Positions 26,656-37,908 of a DNA stretch of 64,000 nt are shown here, piece by piece. The DNA lies in assembly GCA_014695325.1 (NCBI GenBank), contig JACJNZ010000029.1:62001-126000 (forward strand). The letters are read 5' to 3'. The translations under genes and the position numbers were made by a program. The notes under the pieces were generated by a model. It made no database searches. It was not told the DNA's origin and saw only the letters and a program-made list of their open reading frames with translations. The number at the start of each line of letters is the position of its first letter. Within the stretch, counting starts at the first letter, position 1. This DNA comes from Cyanobacteria bacterium FACHB-502. GTDB lineage: Bacteria; Cyanobacteriota; Cyanobacteriia; Elainellales; Elainellaceae.

Positions 26656-27621
26656 TTACCAATATCGACTCTTGAGCTTCCAGGCGTGATGTCCAAACTC
26701 GTGATTCCAAACGCTTTTGAGGGAAAGCAAATAGCAATAGCAGTAAACGCTAAACTGCATAATGTTCTTTAAGCCAGCCGATCGCGCCACCTCAGAAGGC
26801 TTAAACGGGGGGCGATCGGCTTTCTGTTTGAGAAACTCTGAAAACCAGTGAGGATTGGTCTGGAAAAGCTGCATCACAATCTGTTTGGCAGAATCGCCGC
26901 CACCGAACAGCGTTCTCATGCAAAAGTCGATCTGTTCCTGCACATAGCTGCCGATGATCGTGCGTTTGCGGCAAGCTAGCCAGTAAGTCAGGTTCCGATC
27001 GCGGGGGGTGGAGCCAGATTGTACGGTCGGGTTTTGCACGCGGGCAAGATAGCCTTTTTGCATGCCCGTCTCAACGTCAATCTCGTACCAATGGGTGACG
27101 GCTGTGACTAAAACGTAGGCGTCATCCATTACAATCCCTTCCGGGATCACGATTTGCCGCAGGATTTCTCCCTGTGCAGCGTAGCATTTGCCGTCCAGCT
27201 TCCGCACGACAACATTGCCGTTGTGATCCATTACTTTACCTGCACAAAGGCGAGCATTTTGATTGTGCTTCAAGGTATCAATTAATTCGCTGAGTCCAGT
27301 TGGGGTGATGAAAACGACATCCGCATCAAGCAAAATGTAATAGTCTGCTGGCTCTGTGGCATGATGCACAAAGTGATTCCAGGCATTGCACTTATCAGCA
27401 ATCGGAAGTTCAATCACCTGAGCTTGAATTCCAAACGGGGCAAATTCCCGCAGAGCTTCTCTGGCAATCGCAGCCATGCGATCGGTTGAACCATTGGACA
27501 CGACAGTAATGGAAATGCTGTACTCCTGCTGAATCAACGTCTGCGATCGCAGCGAGTCCAGAAGTCGCCCGATGCCAAACTCCTCGTTATAGCCGAGAAT
27601 TCCGATCGCAATCTTTTGCAT
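26656..27621 (-). CDS. Family 2 glycosyltransferase
   Basis: 321 residues with a GT-A fold. It starts IAIGILGYNEEFGIGRLLDSL (nucleotide-sugar-binding beta strand) and has SNGSTD near 42-47 and the metal-binding DxD as Asp99-Ala-Asp101 in ILLDADVVF. It probably transfers an activated sugar to a cell-surface glycan, lipid or exported polysaccharide. No transmembrane helix is obvious. The start is the ATG at 27621. It is convergent with the ABC exporter, so joint function is possible but not shown. Confidence 0.88.
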   Translation of the reverse strand: MQKIAIGILGYNEEFGIGRLLDSLRSQTLIQQEYSISITVVSNGSTDRMAAIAREALREFAPFGIQAQVIELPIADKCNAWNHFVHHATEPADYYILLDADVVFITPTGLSELIDTLKHNQNARLCAGKVMDHNGNVVVRKLDGKCYAAQGEILRQIVIPEGIVMDDAYVLVTAVTHWYEIDVETGMQKGYLARVQNPTVQSGSTPRDRNLTYWLACRKRTIIGSYVQEQIDFCMRTLFGGGDSAKQIVMQLFQTNPHWFSEFLKQKADRPPFKPSEVARSAGLKNIMQFSVYCYCYLLSLKSVWNHEFGHHAWKLKSRYW

Positions 27622-28037
27622 CTGAAGTGTTATGGATAATACGAGAAGGAATCAACACAATGGTTCACAAAGTAGCGATCGAAGTTCGATCGAATAATAT
27701 CTAGATAAACAGAATTCTAAGGAAGCAGCAGTTAAATCTGAAACAGCTTGTGAATAAAATTTCTTCCTTTCATTGCAATTTAATCCTTGATCCGATTAAA
27801 CCCTACAGAATAGTTAACAGTTCAGCTTGCTATAAGCGTCTGACCAGGGGAGGATTTCGCTTAATTTCTTCTGATAGGGATTTTTTTGGATTAAAATTGG
27901 ATTAAAAATAGACAAGCAGGACAACGCCGCAGGAATACCGTACTTGATCAATTCGGTTATTGGATCGCTGCTGCTAACTCAAACCAGTAGAAATTTAGTA
28001 AATTTAGTAACAGACCTCTCTTTTGCCAGGACTTCCT
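27622..28037. other. Spacer between glycosyltransferase and GTPase genes
   Basis: 416 bp, divergent promoter region. It contains two small tandem duplications, ttggattaaaa twice at 27886-27907 and aaatttagt twice at 27991-28008. No gene seen. Confidence 0.5.
27886..28008. repeat. Two short tandem duplications (11 bp and 9 bp)
   Basis: 27886-27907: ttggattaaaa twice, perfect. 27991-28008: aaatttagt twice, perfect. Both are upstream of the GTPase gene. Confidence 0.8.
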
Positions 28038-29492
28038 ATGAATTCCCCTGTCTCCTCGATTCTGTTACGGCGACCGATTCTGCTGGGCGGACTCGGCTTG
28101 ACCTGCGGCGCGCTCATGCTAAACGGTCTGGATGCTGGCTTGTCTCATTGGGGCGGCACGATCGTTTGGGGTGCAATCACGCTGGGGTCGGGAATCTGGT
28201 GGCTTCAGCAGCGCACGGCAAAATCTCTGACCGATCGCCTGAAACTGCCGACCACCCCTGCCGATCGCGCTCTGGTTGACAAAACCCTTGCCGCTGTCGA
28301 GCAGCGCATCAGTCATCTTATTGCCGAGCGAGGAGAAAATAGCGAAATTCATCCTTCGATTACTAGCTTTCAGGAACAGCTCAGCACCCTGAGTCAAAGC
28401 CTCGATCGCCAGCAGCTTTCTCTGTCTTTCCTGGGCGGACGCGCTACGGGGAAAACAACCCTCTCCCAGCTTTTCCGGCAGGGGGGAATTGAGCAGCCGC
28501 AGGACATTGCAGGCAGTTGTGAAACGCCACAAGCTCATACCGAGGAAGTGACCGGAGCTGATCTGATTCTGTTTCTTACTACAGGCGACCTGACCGACTC
28601 TGAGTTTCAAACCATCCAAACGCTGCTAGCTCAGCGGCATCGCGTGCTGCTGGTCTTCAATAAGCAGGATCAGTATTTGTCAGACGATCGCCCCGTAATT
28701 TTGCAGCAGTTGCGCGATCGCGTGGCGGGCATTCTGGCAGCCGAAGATGTGATCGCAGTCTCGGCAAAGCCCGCTCCGGTAAAGGTGCGTCAGGTGCAGG
28801 CAGATGGCTCAATGCAAGAGCGACTGGAGCATCCAGAACCCGAAGTTGCTGCCCTTCAGACCCGGATTCAGCACATTCTTACCAGCGAGAAGCAGCAGCT
28901 TGTTTATGCCACCGTCGTGCGGCAGGCGCAGGCTCTCCAGCGATCGATCCAAACCGAGCTGAATCAGGTGCGGCGCGATCGTGCCCTGCCCATTATCGAG
29001 CAATATCAGTGGATTGCGGCAGCAGCAACCTTTGCGAACCCGGTTTCCAGTCTTGACCTGCTGGCAACCGCCACGATAAATGCTCAAATGGTGATGGATT
29101 TAGGCGCAATCTATCAGCAAAAATTCTCGCTGGAGCAGGCGAAGACAATGACCGGAGCCCTGGCAAGCCAAATGGTGAAGCTAGGCTTAGTCGAAGTCGC
29201 AAGCCAAGCAATTTCGCCTCTGCTGAAAACTCACGCACTTACCTATGTGGCAGGTGGAATGCTCCAGGGGGTGAGCGCAGCTTATCTCACACGGGTCGCA
29301 GGCTTGAGCCTGACCGAATACTTCGAGGAACAAAGCTATCTTACGCAGGCTGAATCCGCGTTCCAGCCCGATCGCCTAATGCAAAAACTGCAATCGGTCT
29401 TCCAGGCAAACCAGCGGTCGGCATTCCTGCAAACCCTGGTGAAGCAAGCGATCGGTCGGCTGACCCCTCCGGCTGCGGCTGAAGCATCATAA
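28038..29492 (+). CDS. P-loop GTPase with DUF697-like C-terminal domain
   Basis: 484 residues from the ATG at 28038, which has AGGA six bases upstream. Two N-terminal hydrophobic segments (about 13-33 and 40-56) anchor it in the membrane. The G domain follows with a P-loop GGRATGKT (133-140), a degenerate switch region and the guanine-specificity motif NKQD (208-211) in LLVFNKQD. The rest (320-430) has hydrophobic helices (IAAAATFANPVSSLDLLATA) like the YcjF/DUF697 domain found with Era-like GTPases in cyanobacteria. The role is unknown; it is likely a membrane-associated regulatory GTPase. The gene ends just before a strong hairpin terminator. Confidence 0.8.
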   Translation: MNSPVSSILLRRPILLGGLGLTCGALMLNGLDAGLSHWGGTIVWGAITLGSGIWWLQQRTAKSLTDRLKLPTTPADRALVDKTLAAVEQRISHLIAERGENSEIHPSITSFQEQLSTLSQSLDRQQLSLSFLGGRATGKTTLSQLFRQGGIEQPQDIAGSCETPQAHTEEVTGADLILFLTTGDLTDSEFQTIQTLLAQRHRVLLVFNKQDQYLSDDRPVILQQLRDRVAGILAAEDVIAVSAKPAPVKVRQVQADGSMQERLEHPEPEVAALQTRIQHILTSEKQQLVYATVVRQAQALQRSIQTELNQVRRDRALPIIEQYQWIAAAATFANPVSSLDLLATATINAQMVMDLGAIYQQKFSLEQAKTMTGALASQMVKLGLVEVASQAISPLLKTHALTYVAGGMLQGVSAAYLTRVAGLSLTEYFEEQSYLTQAESAFQPDRLMQKLQSVFQANQRSAFLQTLVKQAIGRLTPPAAAEAS

Positions 29493-29521
29493 CTGCGAAC
29501 AAAGTTACTGCAAACAAAGTT
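29492..29521. repeat. 15-bp tandem duplication after GTPase gene
   Basis: actgcgaacaaagtt and actgcaaacaaagtt, adjacent, starting at the last base of the stop codon. Confidence 0.85.
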
Positions 29522-29570
29522 ATTCGGCGGGCGATCGAATACTGAACGAATCGTGCTGAATTGATACAAG

Positions 29571-29598
29571 ACTCCCAGGCTTCGGTTTGGGAGTTTTT
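29571..29598 (+). terminator. Rho-independent terminator of the GTPase gene
   Basis: ACTCCCA pairs with TGGGAGT over a ten-base loop containing CTTCGG, followed by TTTTT. It lies about 80 bp after the stop. Confidence 0.85.
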
Positions 29599-29609
29599 GT
29601 TGATCAACT

Positions 29610-29665
29610 TCGCCCCTTTTGAAGGGGAGCTAGAGGGGAGCTTAAAGCTCCTAAATCCGTTCTAA
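29610..29665. repeat. Probable dispersed repeat, family 2 (short form)
   Basis: cgccccttttgaaggggagc, then agaggggagcttaaagctccta, resembles the C-rich/G-rich inverted arms of the family-2 repeat at 35161, but the match is weaker. Confidence 0.4.
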
Positions 29666-30014
29666 TTCCCTTGCTTGGCCGATGCCGTCCTGAAGGTTGC
29701 TTTTGGATTGCACAACTTTCGATTCAGCCATCATCAGCCTGCGATTGCCTGATTGCAGCAGGATTGAAACTACTTCTCTCCCTGGTCCACTCATCCTATT
29801 TATTACTCATTTGTTTTATTGCTGATAAATTATTGCTGATAAAGCCTAATCATTTCAGCGGAATCAATAGCGAGATTACCCGAGTAAATCACCGCGAATC
29901 GATCAGAAGAAATTAAGATTCCTACTTCAGGGTGAAGGAAATAATACCTTCCAACCTCATTGCAGACTCACCAGGTGATAAGGGAACATTAGGAACATCT
30001 CTAGATTCTGAATA
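29666..30014. other. Spacer upstream of the sensor kinase gene
   Basis: About 350 bp, AT-rich, with a perfect 14-bp tandem duplication (ttattgctgataaa) at 29817-29844. It presumably contains the promoter of the kinase/GGDEF-EAL pair. No gene seen. Confidence 0.5.
29817..29844. repeat. Perfect 14-bp tandem duplication
   Basis: ttattgctgataaa twice without mismatch, about 170 bp upstream of the sensor kinase start. Confidence 0.88.
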
Positions 30015-33000
30015 ATGTTCGACCTCATCCGGAATCTTGTATCCCCCAGTTATTACATTCCGCATGGACACTGCTATCTCTGGCAGACTCCTTTGGTCTG
30101 GCTGCATGCCAGTAGCGATGCATTAATTGCAATTGCCTACTTTTCGATTCCCCTGATGTTGGTCTGCTTTGTATGGAGACGGAAGGATATCCCGTTCTCG
30201 CCAGTATTGTTACTGTTTGGGGCCTCCATTGTCCTTTGTGGAACCGGGCATCTTCTCGATATCTGGACGCTTTGGCATCCTGCCTACTGGCTATCTAGTG
30301 CAGTGCGAGCAATTACGGCTGTGGTGTCTTGCTACACAGCATTACAACTAGTTGAGTTACTGCCTCAATTCCTGACGTTGCGAACCCCAAAGCAGTTAGA
30401 ACGCTTAAACCAGGAACTCGAGAAACAGGTGATGGAACGACAGCGGGCGGAAGAAACACTGCGAACCATCGTAGCCGGGACTGCTTCGGTCACAGGGCAA
30501 GACTTTTTCCCGGCACTGGTAAAAAACTTAGCTTCTGCTCTCAATGTTCCTTGCGTTGTGGTTTCAGAGAAAGTCAAGAGTTCTCCTGCGACCCTGCAAA
30601 CCCTTTCTTTTTGGTCGGACGACCGCTTGATCGCAAATACCCAATTTCACCTATCGGGAACTGCCTGTGAACAAGTGGTGCAAGGTAAACAACTCTGTAG
30701 CTACGGCGGTAGGCTAAAGCAGCTTTTCCCTGATAATAATTTTCTTCCAGCAGACAGTCCACTTGATAGTTATGCGGGAATTCCCCTGCTAGATGCCAAC
30801 CAAGCAGTCATCGGAACGCTCTGTATCCTGGATGTTAAACCTATGAAGCTAGATGACTGCACTGAAGCCTTGCTCAGTGTATTTGCTGCTCGGGCTGCTA
30901 CCGAACTTGAACGTAAATGGGCTGAGGAGGAAAAACGTCAGGCCTATGAAGAATTGGAGTTTCGGGTTGAATCTCGTACAGCCGAATTCGTTCAAGCTAA
31001 CCAGGCTCTAGAAATCGAAATTCAGGAACGGATTGCGGTTGAAGCAAAACTTCAGCGGATTGCAGAGCGAGAGCGAACGACTGCCTGCGTAATTCAGCAA
31101 ATGCGGCAGAGTCTAGACTTAAAAGCAATTTTTGACGCTACAACCAAGGAACTTCGTCGAGCAGTTCGCTGCGATCGCACTCTAATTTATCGTTTTCAGC
31201 CCGATTGGACTGGGCAGGTTGTGGCTGAATCCGTGGAGGAAGGGTGGAATACAATTATTGCAATCGAAGACTATCAGCAGGAATTGACCCCTGCAACCCT
31301 TGAGCAACCTAGCTGTATAGTGAAGAAACTGGACGGTGCAGAAGTCCTTATTCGCGATACCTATTTACAGGAAAACGCTGAGGAACTGTATCACCAGCGG
31401 TTAAATTACTGTTGTGTTACAGATATCTATCAGGCAGGTTTTGATACTTGCTACTTGCAGCTATTGGAGTTTTTGCAGGCTCGCTCTTACGCTATTGTCC
31501 CTATTTTCTTTGGTAATAAGCTTTGGGGCTTGTTAGCGGCTTATCACAATACTGAACCTCGTGAATGGCAACTCTCCGAAGTTCAGATGATGACTCAAAT
31601 TAGCAACCAGTTAGGGGTAGCGGTTCAACAGGCAGAATTGTTAACCCAAACGCAGGAACAAGCCAAACAGCTACAGCAGGCTAAAGAAGCTGCGGATGCG
31701 GCTAATCGGGCTAAAAGCGAGTTTTTGGCAAATATGAGTCATGAGCTTCGGACGCCACTCAATGCCATTCTGGGCTTTACCCAGCTTATGCAGCGAGATG
31801 AATCCCTTAGCCTTGATCAGCGGCGATCGATCGAAATTGTCAATCAAAGCGGGGAGCATTTATTGGGGCTAATCAACGATGTACTGGAAGTCTCAAAAAT
31901 CGAAGCAGGGCAGGTAACGCTCGATGAAACCGAATTTGACCTGTACCAGTTGCTCCACAGCTTGCAAGCCATGTTCCAGCTAAAAGCCGAAGCCAAAGGC
32001 TTACAGCTCAGATTCGATTGGACGATTGATGTTCCCCAGCGAATTCGAGCAGATAAAAACAAGCTGCGTCAGATTTTGATTAATTTATTGGGAAATGCAG
32101 TCAAGTTTACAGAGCAAGGCTGGATTAACCTGCGAGTTCATGCTCTTGTCTCTTCTGACCGAGTTACAGGTAAATCTGGAGACTCTATTGAGCTGAGCTT
32201 TAAGATTGAAGATACGGGAGCAGGCATTGCAGCCGATGAGTTAGGCAATTTATTTCAGGCCTTTAAACAAACTCGATCGGGACGCAAATCCCAGGAAGGA
32301 ACGGGTTTAGGTTTGCGAATTAGCCAGCGATTTGTGCAGTTGATGGGCGGTGAAATCACGGTGCGGAGCCAAGTTGACCAGGGGAGCTGCTTCAGCTTTG
32401 AGATTGTCGTTGGTTTAGCTCAAAATGCCTCTAACTTTCCCGAAATGAACGATATATCCGCTGCCCCCTCCGCTGATATTCCTTGGAGAGCAGTCAATCA
32501 TCGCCTTCTCATTGTCGAAGACAACGCAACAAATCGGTTACTCCTTAAGAAAATTCTGAGTCATTTAGGATTCGACATTCGAGAAGCTGAGAACGGTCAA
32601 ACTGCCGTTGCGCTTTGGCAAGAATGGCATCCCCACGTAATTTTAATGGATATTCATATGCCGATCGTGAACGGTTATGAAGCCACTCAAAGAATCCGGG
32701 AGCTAGAACAACAGCAACCAAATTTACAGCGCACCTGTATTATTGCCATTACCGCCAGTGCCTTTGCTGAACAAAGACAGGCGACCCTTGCTGCAGGCTG
32801 TGATAGTTTTGTCAGCAAACCGTTTCGGCGCGAAGAATTACAAGCAGTGCTCTCCAAGCATATCGGCATTACATTTCTCCCAAAGCCTAGTTCCAAAACA
32901 GCAATTCCGCAGTCGGGCTCTCCTGGCCACAAGTCCCCGCTTGATGCGTCTACCCTGGCTGCCCTGATGCCACCGGACTGGATTGCTCAGCTTCACTTTG

Positions 33001-33170
33001 CAGCGGCTCAAGGAAATGACACGAAGAGCCTGGCATTAATTGCTCAAATTCCCTCAGAGCATTCCACGCTAGTTACAGCGTTAACGAACTTGGTGAAACG
33101 GTACCAATTTGATCAGTTAACTAGCCTGACTCAACCTGAAAACTCAACCATCGATCAAGGGAGCATTTAG
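30015..33170 (+). CDS. Hybrid histidine kinase with ethylene-binding and cyanobacteriochrome-like GAF domains
   Basis: 1051 residues. Three membrane helices (25-120) match the ethylene-binding domain: Asp35, Tyr42, Cys75 and His79 correspond to ETR1 Asp25, Tyr32, Cys65 and His69 with a constant offset of ten. A GAF domain (about 160-300) and coiled coil follow, then a second GAF (360-545). This one resembles cyanobacteriochromes: Cys479 in [14 protein letters not shown] sits where the bilin-linking Cys of the CHxxxL motif lies, with the usual His replaced by Tyr480, and [14 protein letters not shown] follows. The DXCF position reads DTYL, without a second Cys. The kinase domain has His576 (SHELRTP), N-box GNAVKF and GTGLGL; the receiver has Asp879 and Lys935. 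It is close in plan to Synechocystis Slr1212 (Etr1/UirS) but adds a receiver. It likely senses ethylene and possibly light and passes phosphate on. Confidence 0.92.
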   Translation: MFDLIRNLVSPSYYIPHGHCYLWQTPLVWLHASSDALIAIAYFSIPLMLVCFVWRRKDIPFSPVLLLFGASIVLCGTGHLLDIWTLWHPAYWLSSAVRAITAVVSCYTALQLVELLPQFLTLRTPKQLERLNQELEKQVMERQRAEETLRTIVAGTASVTGQDFFPALVKNLASALNVPCVVVSEKVKSSPATLQTLSFWSDDRLIANTQFHLSGTACEQVVQGKQLCSYGGRLKQLFPDNNFLPADSPLDSYAGIPLLDANQAVIGTLCILDVKPMKLDDCTEALLSVFAARAATELERKWAEEEKRQAYEELEFRVESRTAEFVQANQALEIEIQERIAVEAKLQRIAERERTTACVIQQMRQSLDLKAIFDATTKELRRAVRCDRTLIYRFQPDWTGQVVAESVEEGWNTIIAIEDYQQELTPATLEQPSCIVKKLDGAEVLIRDTYLQENAEELYHQRLNYCCVTDIYQAGFDTCYLQLLEFLQARSYAIVPIFFGNKLWGLLAAYHNTEPREWQLSEVQMMTQISNQLGVAVQQAELLTQTQEQAKQLQQAKEAADAANRAKSEFLANMSHELRTPLNAILGFTQLMQRDESLSLDQRRSIEIVNQSGEHLLGLINDVLEVSKIEAGQVTLDETEFDLYQLLHSLQAMFQLKAEAKGLQLRFDWTIDVPQRIRADKNKLRQILINLLGNAVKFTEQGWINLRVHALVSSDRVTGKSGDSIELSFKIEDTGAGIAADELGNLFQAFKQTRSGRKSQEGTGLGLRISQRFVQLMGGEITVRSQVDQGSCFSFEIVVGLAQNASNFPEMNDISAAPSADIPWRAVNHRLLIVEDNATNRLLLKKILSHLGFDIREAENGQTAVALWQEWHPHVILMDIHMPIVNGYEATQRIRELEQQQPNLQRTCIIAITASAFAEQRQATLAAGCDSFVSKPFRREELQAVLSKHIGITFLPKPSSKTAIPQSGSPGHKSPLDASTLAALMPPDWIAQLHFAAAQGNDTKSLALIAQIPSEHSTLVTALTNLVKRYQFDQLTSLTQPENSTIDQGSI

Positions 33171-33178
33171 CCAGACCC

Positions 33179-35002
33179 ATGAGCAATGAGAATTCTTTTC
33201 TCCCTCAACCATCATCCCTGAATCCGCTGGCTCAGGCTGATATTCTGATCGTGGATGATGTTTTGGAGAATATCCATCTTCTCTCAACCATCCTGGACTC
33301 TAGTGGCTATGAAACCCGGAAAGCAACAAACGGCAAAATGGCACTGACGGCGATCGCAACAACGCTGCCCAGTTTAGTGTTATTGGATATTCGGATGCCA
33401 GAAATCAGTGGCTACGAAGTGTGTCAGCGATTGAAAGCAGATCCCAAAACAGCCCATATTCCGGTGATTTTCTTAAGTGCAGCCGATGATGTTACCGATA
33501 AAGTAGAGGCTTTCCGAATTGGAGGGGCAGACTACATCACTAAGCCCTTCCACATGGAGGAAGTTCTCGCGCGAGTACAGCATCAACTTGCGATCGTTGC
33601 AGCGCAGCAAACGATTCACCAGTTAAACGTGCAGCTTGAGCAGCGAATCAAAGAGCGTACCCAACAACTGGAAGCTGCTAATGCTCAATTGCTCAATATG
33701 GCATTTCGAGATCCCTTAACCCAGTTGCCCAATCGCGCTTTGCTCATGAAGCGGCTTCAAACCCTTCTGGAACCTAGCAACTCGCACCACCGCTTTGCTG
33801 TGTTTTATTTGGATTGCGATCGATTCAAGATTGTTAATGATTCGTTAGGACATCCAGCAGGGGATGAATTGCTGATGGCAATTGCTCATCGGCTACAGTC
33901 CGTTTTACGATCGCAAGATCTCCTATTTCGCTTAGGAGGAGATGAATTTGTGGTTCTATTAAACCATCCCGCCGAAGCAGACACCGCGATTGAAATTGCT
34001 CAAGGGATTTCTAATTGCTGCTCCGCTCCTTTTAGTTTGAGAGAACGAGAGTTTTTTATTTCTTTCAGCATCGGGATTGTTTTAGATTGTTTAGCTTACC
34101 GCAATCCTGAAGAACTGCTACGAGATGCAGATATTGCAATGTATCAAGCTAAATCCTTGGGTAAGGATCAGTATCAAATTTTTAATCCATTAATGTATCA
34201 ACAAATTTGTCACCGAATTCAGCTTGAAACCGATCTCCGCAAAGCCATTCTCAATGAAGAATTTGTTTTGCATTATCAGCCCATCGTGGAATTAGCAACC
34301 GGGGCGATCGTCGGTGTTGAGGCGTTAGTTCGATGGTATCACCCTGAAGCTGGATTAACTCCGCCCAACCAATTTATTCCGATCGCAGAAGAAACAGGAC
34401 TGATTCTGAAGCTGGGACACTGGGTATTAGAAGCAGCTTGCCAACAGCTTTATGCCTGGCAACAGCAGCGGTTTGCTCACTCATCTTTTTCTGTCAGTGT
34501 GAATGTATCTGCTCACCAGCTCGCCCAGGAAAACTATGTCAAACAGATTGATGAGGTTTTAGCCAAAACTCAGCTTGATCCTCAGTGCTTAAACTTAGAA
34601 ATTACAGAAACGGTAATTATGCAAAGCAATAACTTTGCTGCCAGCGTAATCCGCGATCTCCGCGATCGACATATTCGGCTCAGCATCGATGATTTTGGTA
34701 CGGGTTATTCATCGCTCAGCTATCTTCACTCCTTCCCCCTGGATCATCTCAAAGTCGATCGTTCTTTCATTCAACGGCTTCATGAAGAAAGTAGCTTGAG
34801 TTTAGTGACTGCGATCGTTCAAGTTGCTAAAACAATGGACATGAGATTGATTGCAGAAGGCATTGAAACAACCGAGCAACTGACCCAACTAAAATTGTTA
34901 GGCTGTCAGATGGGCCAGGGATATTTATTCTCTAAGCCTTTGCCCGTAGAAGAAATGACTAATTTGTTAGCTCAATCTTTGGGCGGTATCGCCAACGGAT
35001 AA
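33179..35002 (+). CDS. Response regulator with GGDEF and EAL domains
   Basis: 607 residues: receiver (20-140) with phospho-acceptor Asp70 and Lys122, a short coiled coil, a GGDEF diguanylate cyclase domain (170-335) with an intact GGDEF motif at 253-257, and an EAL phosphodiesterase domain (355-600) with EALVRW (381-386), NLEITET, DDFGTGYSSL, KVDRSFI and AEGIE. Both catalytic halves keep their key residues, so it could make or break cyclic di-GMP depending on state. It starts 8 bp after the sensor kinase stop and is almost surely co-transcribed with it. Inference: the kinase, or its receiver through a phosphorelay, controls this output, linking ethylene/light input to c-di-GMP and thus motility or aggregation. 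Confidence 0.95.
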   Translation: MSNENSFLPQPSSLNPLAQADILIVDDVLENIHLLSTILDSSGYETRKATNGKMALTAIATTLPSLVLLDIRMPEISGYEVCQRLKADPKTAHIPVIFLSAADDVTDKVEAFRIGGADYITKPFHMEEVLARVQHQLAIVAAQQTIHQLNVQLEQRIKERTQQLEAANAQLLNMAFRDPLTQLPNRALLMKRLQTLLEPSNSHHRFAVFYLDCDRFKIVNDSLGHPAGDELLMAIAHRLQSVLRSQDLLFRLGGDEFVVLLNHPAEADTAIEIAQGISNCCSAPFSLREREFFISFSIGIVLDCLAYRNPEELLRDADIAMYQAKSLGKDQYQIFNPLMYQQICHRIQLETDLRKAILNEEFVLHYQPIVELATGAIVGVEALVRWYHPEAGLTPPNQFIPIAEETGLILKLGHWVLEAACQQLYAWQQQRFAHSSFSVSVNVSAHQLAQENYVKQIDEVLAKTQLDPQCLNLEITETVIMQSNNFAASVIRDLRDRHIRLSIDDFGTGYSSLSYLHSFPLDHLKVDRSFIQRLHEESSLSLVTAIVQVAKTMDMRLIAEGIETTEQLTQLKLLGCQMGQGYLFSKPLPVEEMTNLLAQSLGGIANG

Positions 35003-35544
35003 ACGTTGCAACAGTTCGGGATATATTTACGATTTCGACTTCAAGAGTAGAGCCAAACTAGGTACAAATTGTAATTGTGGATAATGCTATAGGCATGACT
35101 GAAGCAGCGTACCAACATAGCGTGCCAGCATATTTTGGCGTTGCTGAATTTGAGTATGATTCGCCCCCCTAGCCCCCCAAAGTTGGGGGGAACGAATCCT
35201 CAAAGTCCCCCAGCATTGGGAGATTTAGGGGACGATGCAATATCCAACCCAATCGCAGCGCTGTGTACGGTTTCGCGCAATACTCGATCGTGGCTCTCAT
35301 GAGACAGGGCAAAAATGAGGAAGACAAAGATTTCTGATTAACTCCTTCTCAGGATAGACTCTAATTTTTCGCCTCATCATGAAAACTAATAAAAGACTTG
35401 ACTGCCAGCAATTGGTCTGAAAGTCTGATGCAGTGGGAGCAAGCTGCGATCGCTTCAGTTTGCTCCGGCTTCTGCTGGTCAATTGCCCCTGGTCTAAAAT
35501 CAGCGGTTTCGCTACTTTAAAGATCCAAAACATCTACATTCGCT
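35003..35544. other. Spacer between signalling pair and glgX
   Basis: 542 bp with no credible gene. A family-2 dispersed repeat occupies 35161-35238, and flanking sequence (ttggcgttgctgaatttgag at 35136) also looks like repeat material common in cyanobacteria. The glgX promoter should lie near the right end. Confidence 0.5.
35161..35238. repeat. Dispersed repeat, family 2, intergenic copy
   Basis: Order of blocks: cccccctagccccccaaag, ttggggggaac, ctcaaagtcccccagcattg, ggagatttaggggacgatgc. Blocks one and two form an inverted repeat (ccccccaa/ttgggggg). The same order occurs in frame in the PKS (4475-4563) and in the GH38 gene (51263-51354). Confidence 0.75.
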
Positions 35545-37704
<2,160 letters not shown>

Positions 37705-37908
37705 TCGCTCGAACGGTAGGTGGACATCGCGGTTGTTTAGGAGCGGGGGGAGCGGCAAATCCAGCAAACCCCCTATCAGGGCGGGGAGGTTCTAACGGGA
37801 TAGTTCTCAGGGGTGATGTGAATCCCTGCCGAAATGTGTAGAAAAATAAAGGATTTGTTTGATAATCCGCTTTTTCTCGCCCGCATTCTGAACTTCACAA
37901 ACGCCGCC

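Noticed and set aside
35130-35290. Insertion-sequence remnant
   Set aside because: Repeat material is present but no transposase fragment or matched terminal inverted repeats; kept as a dispersed repeat.
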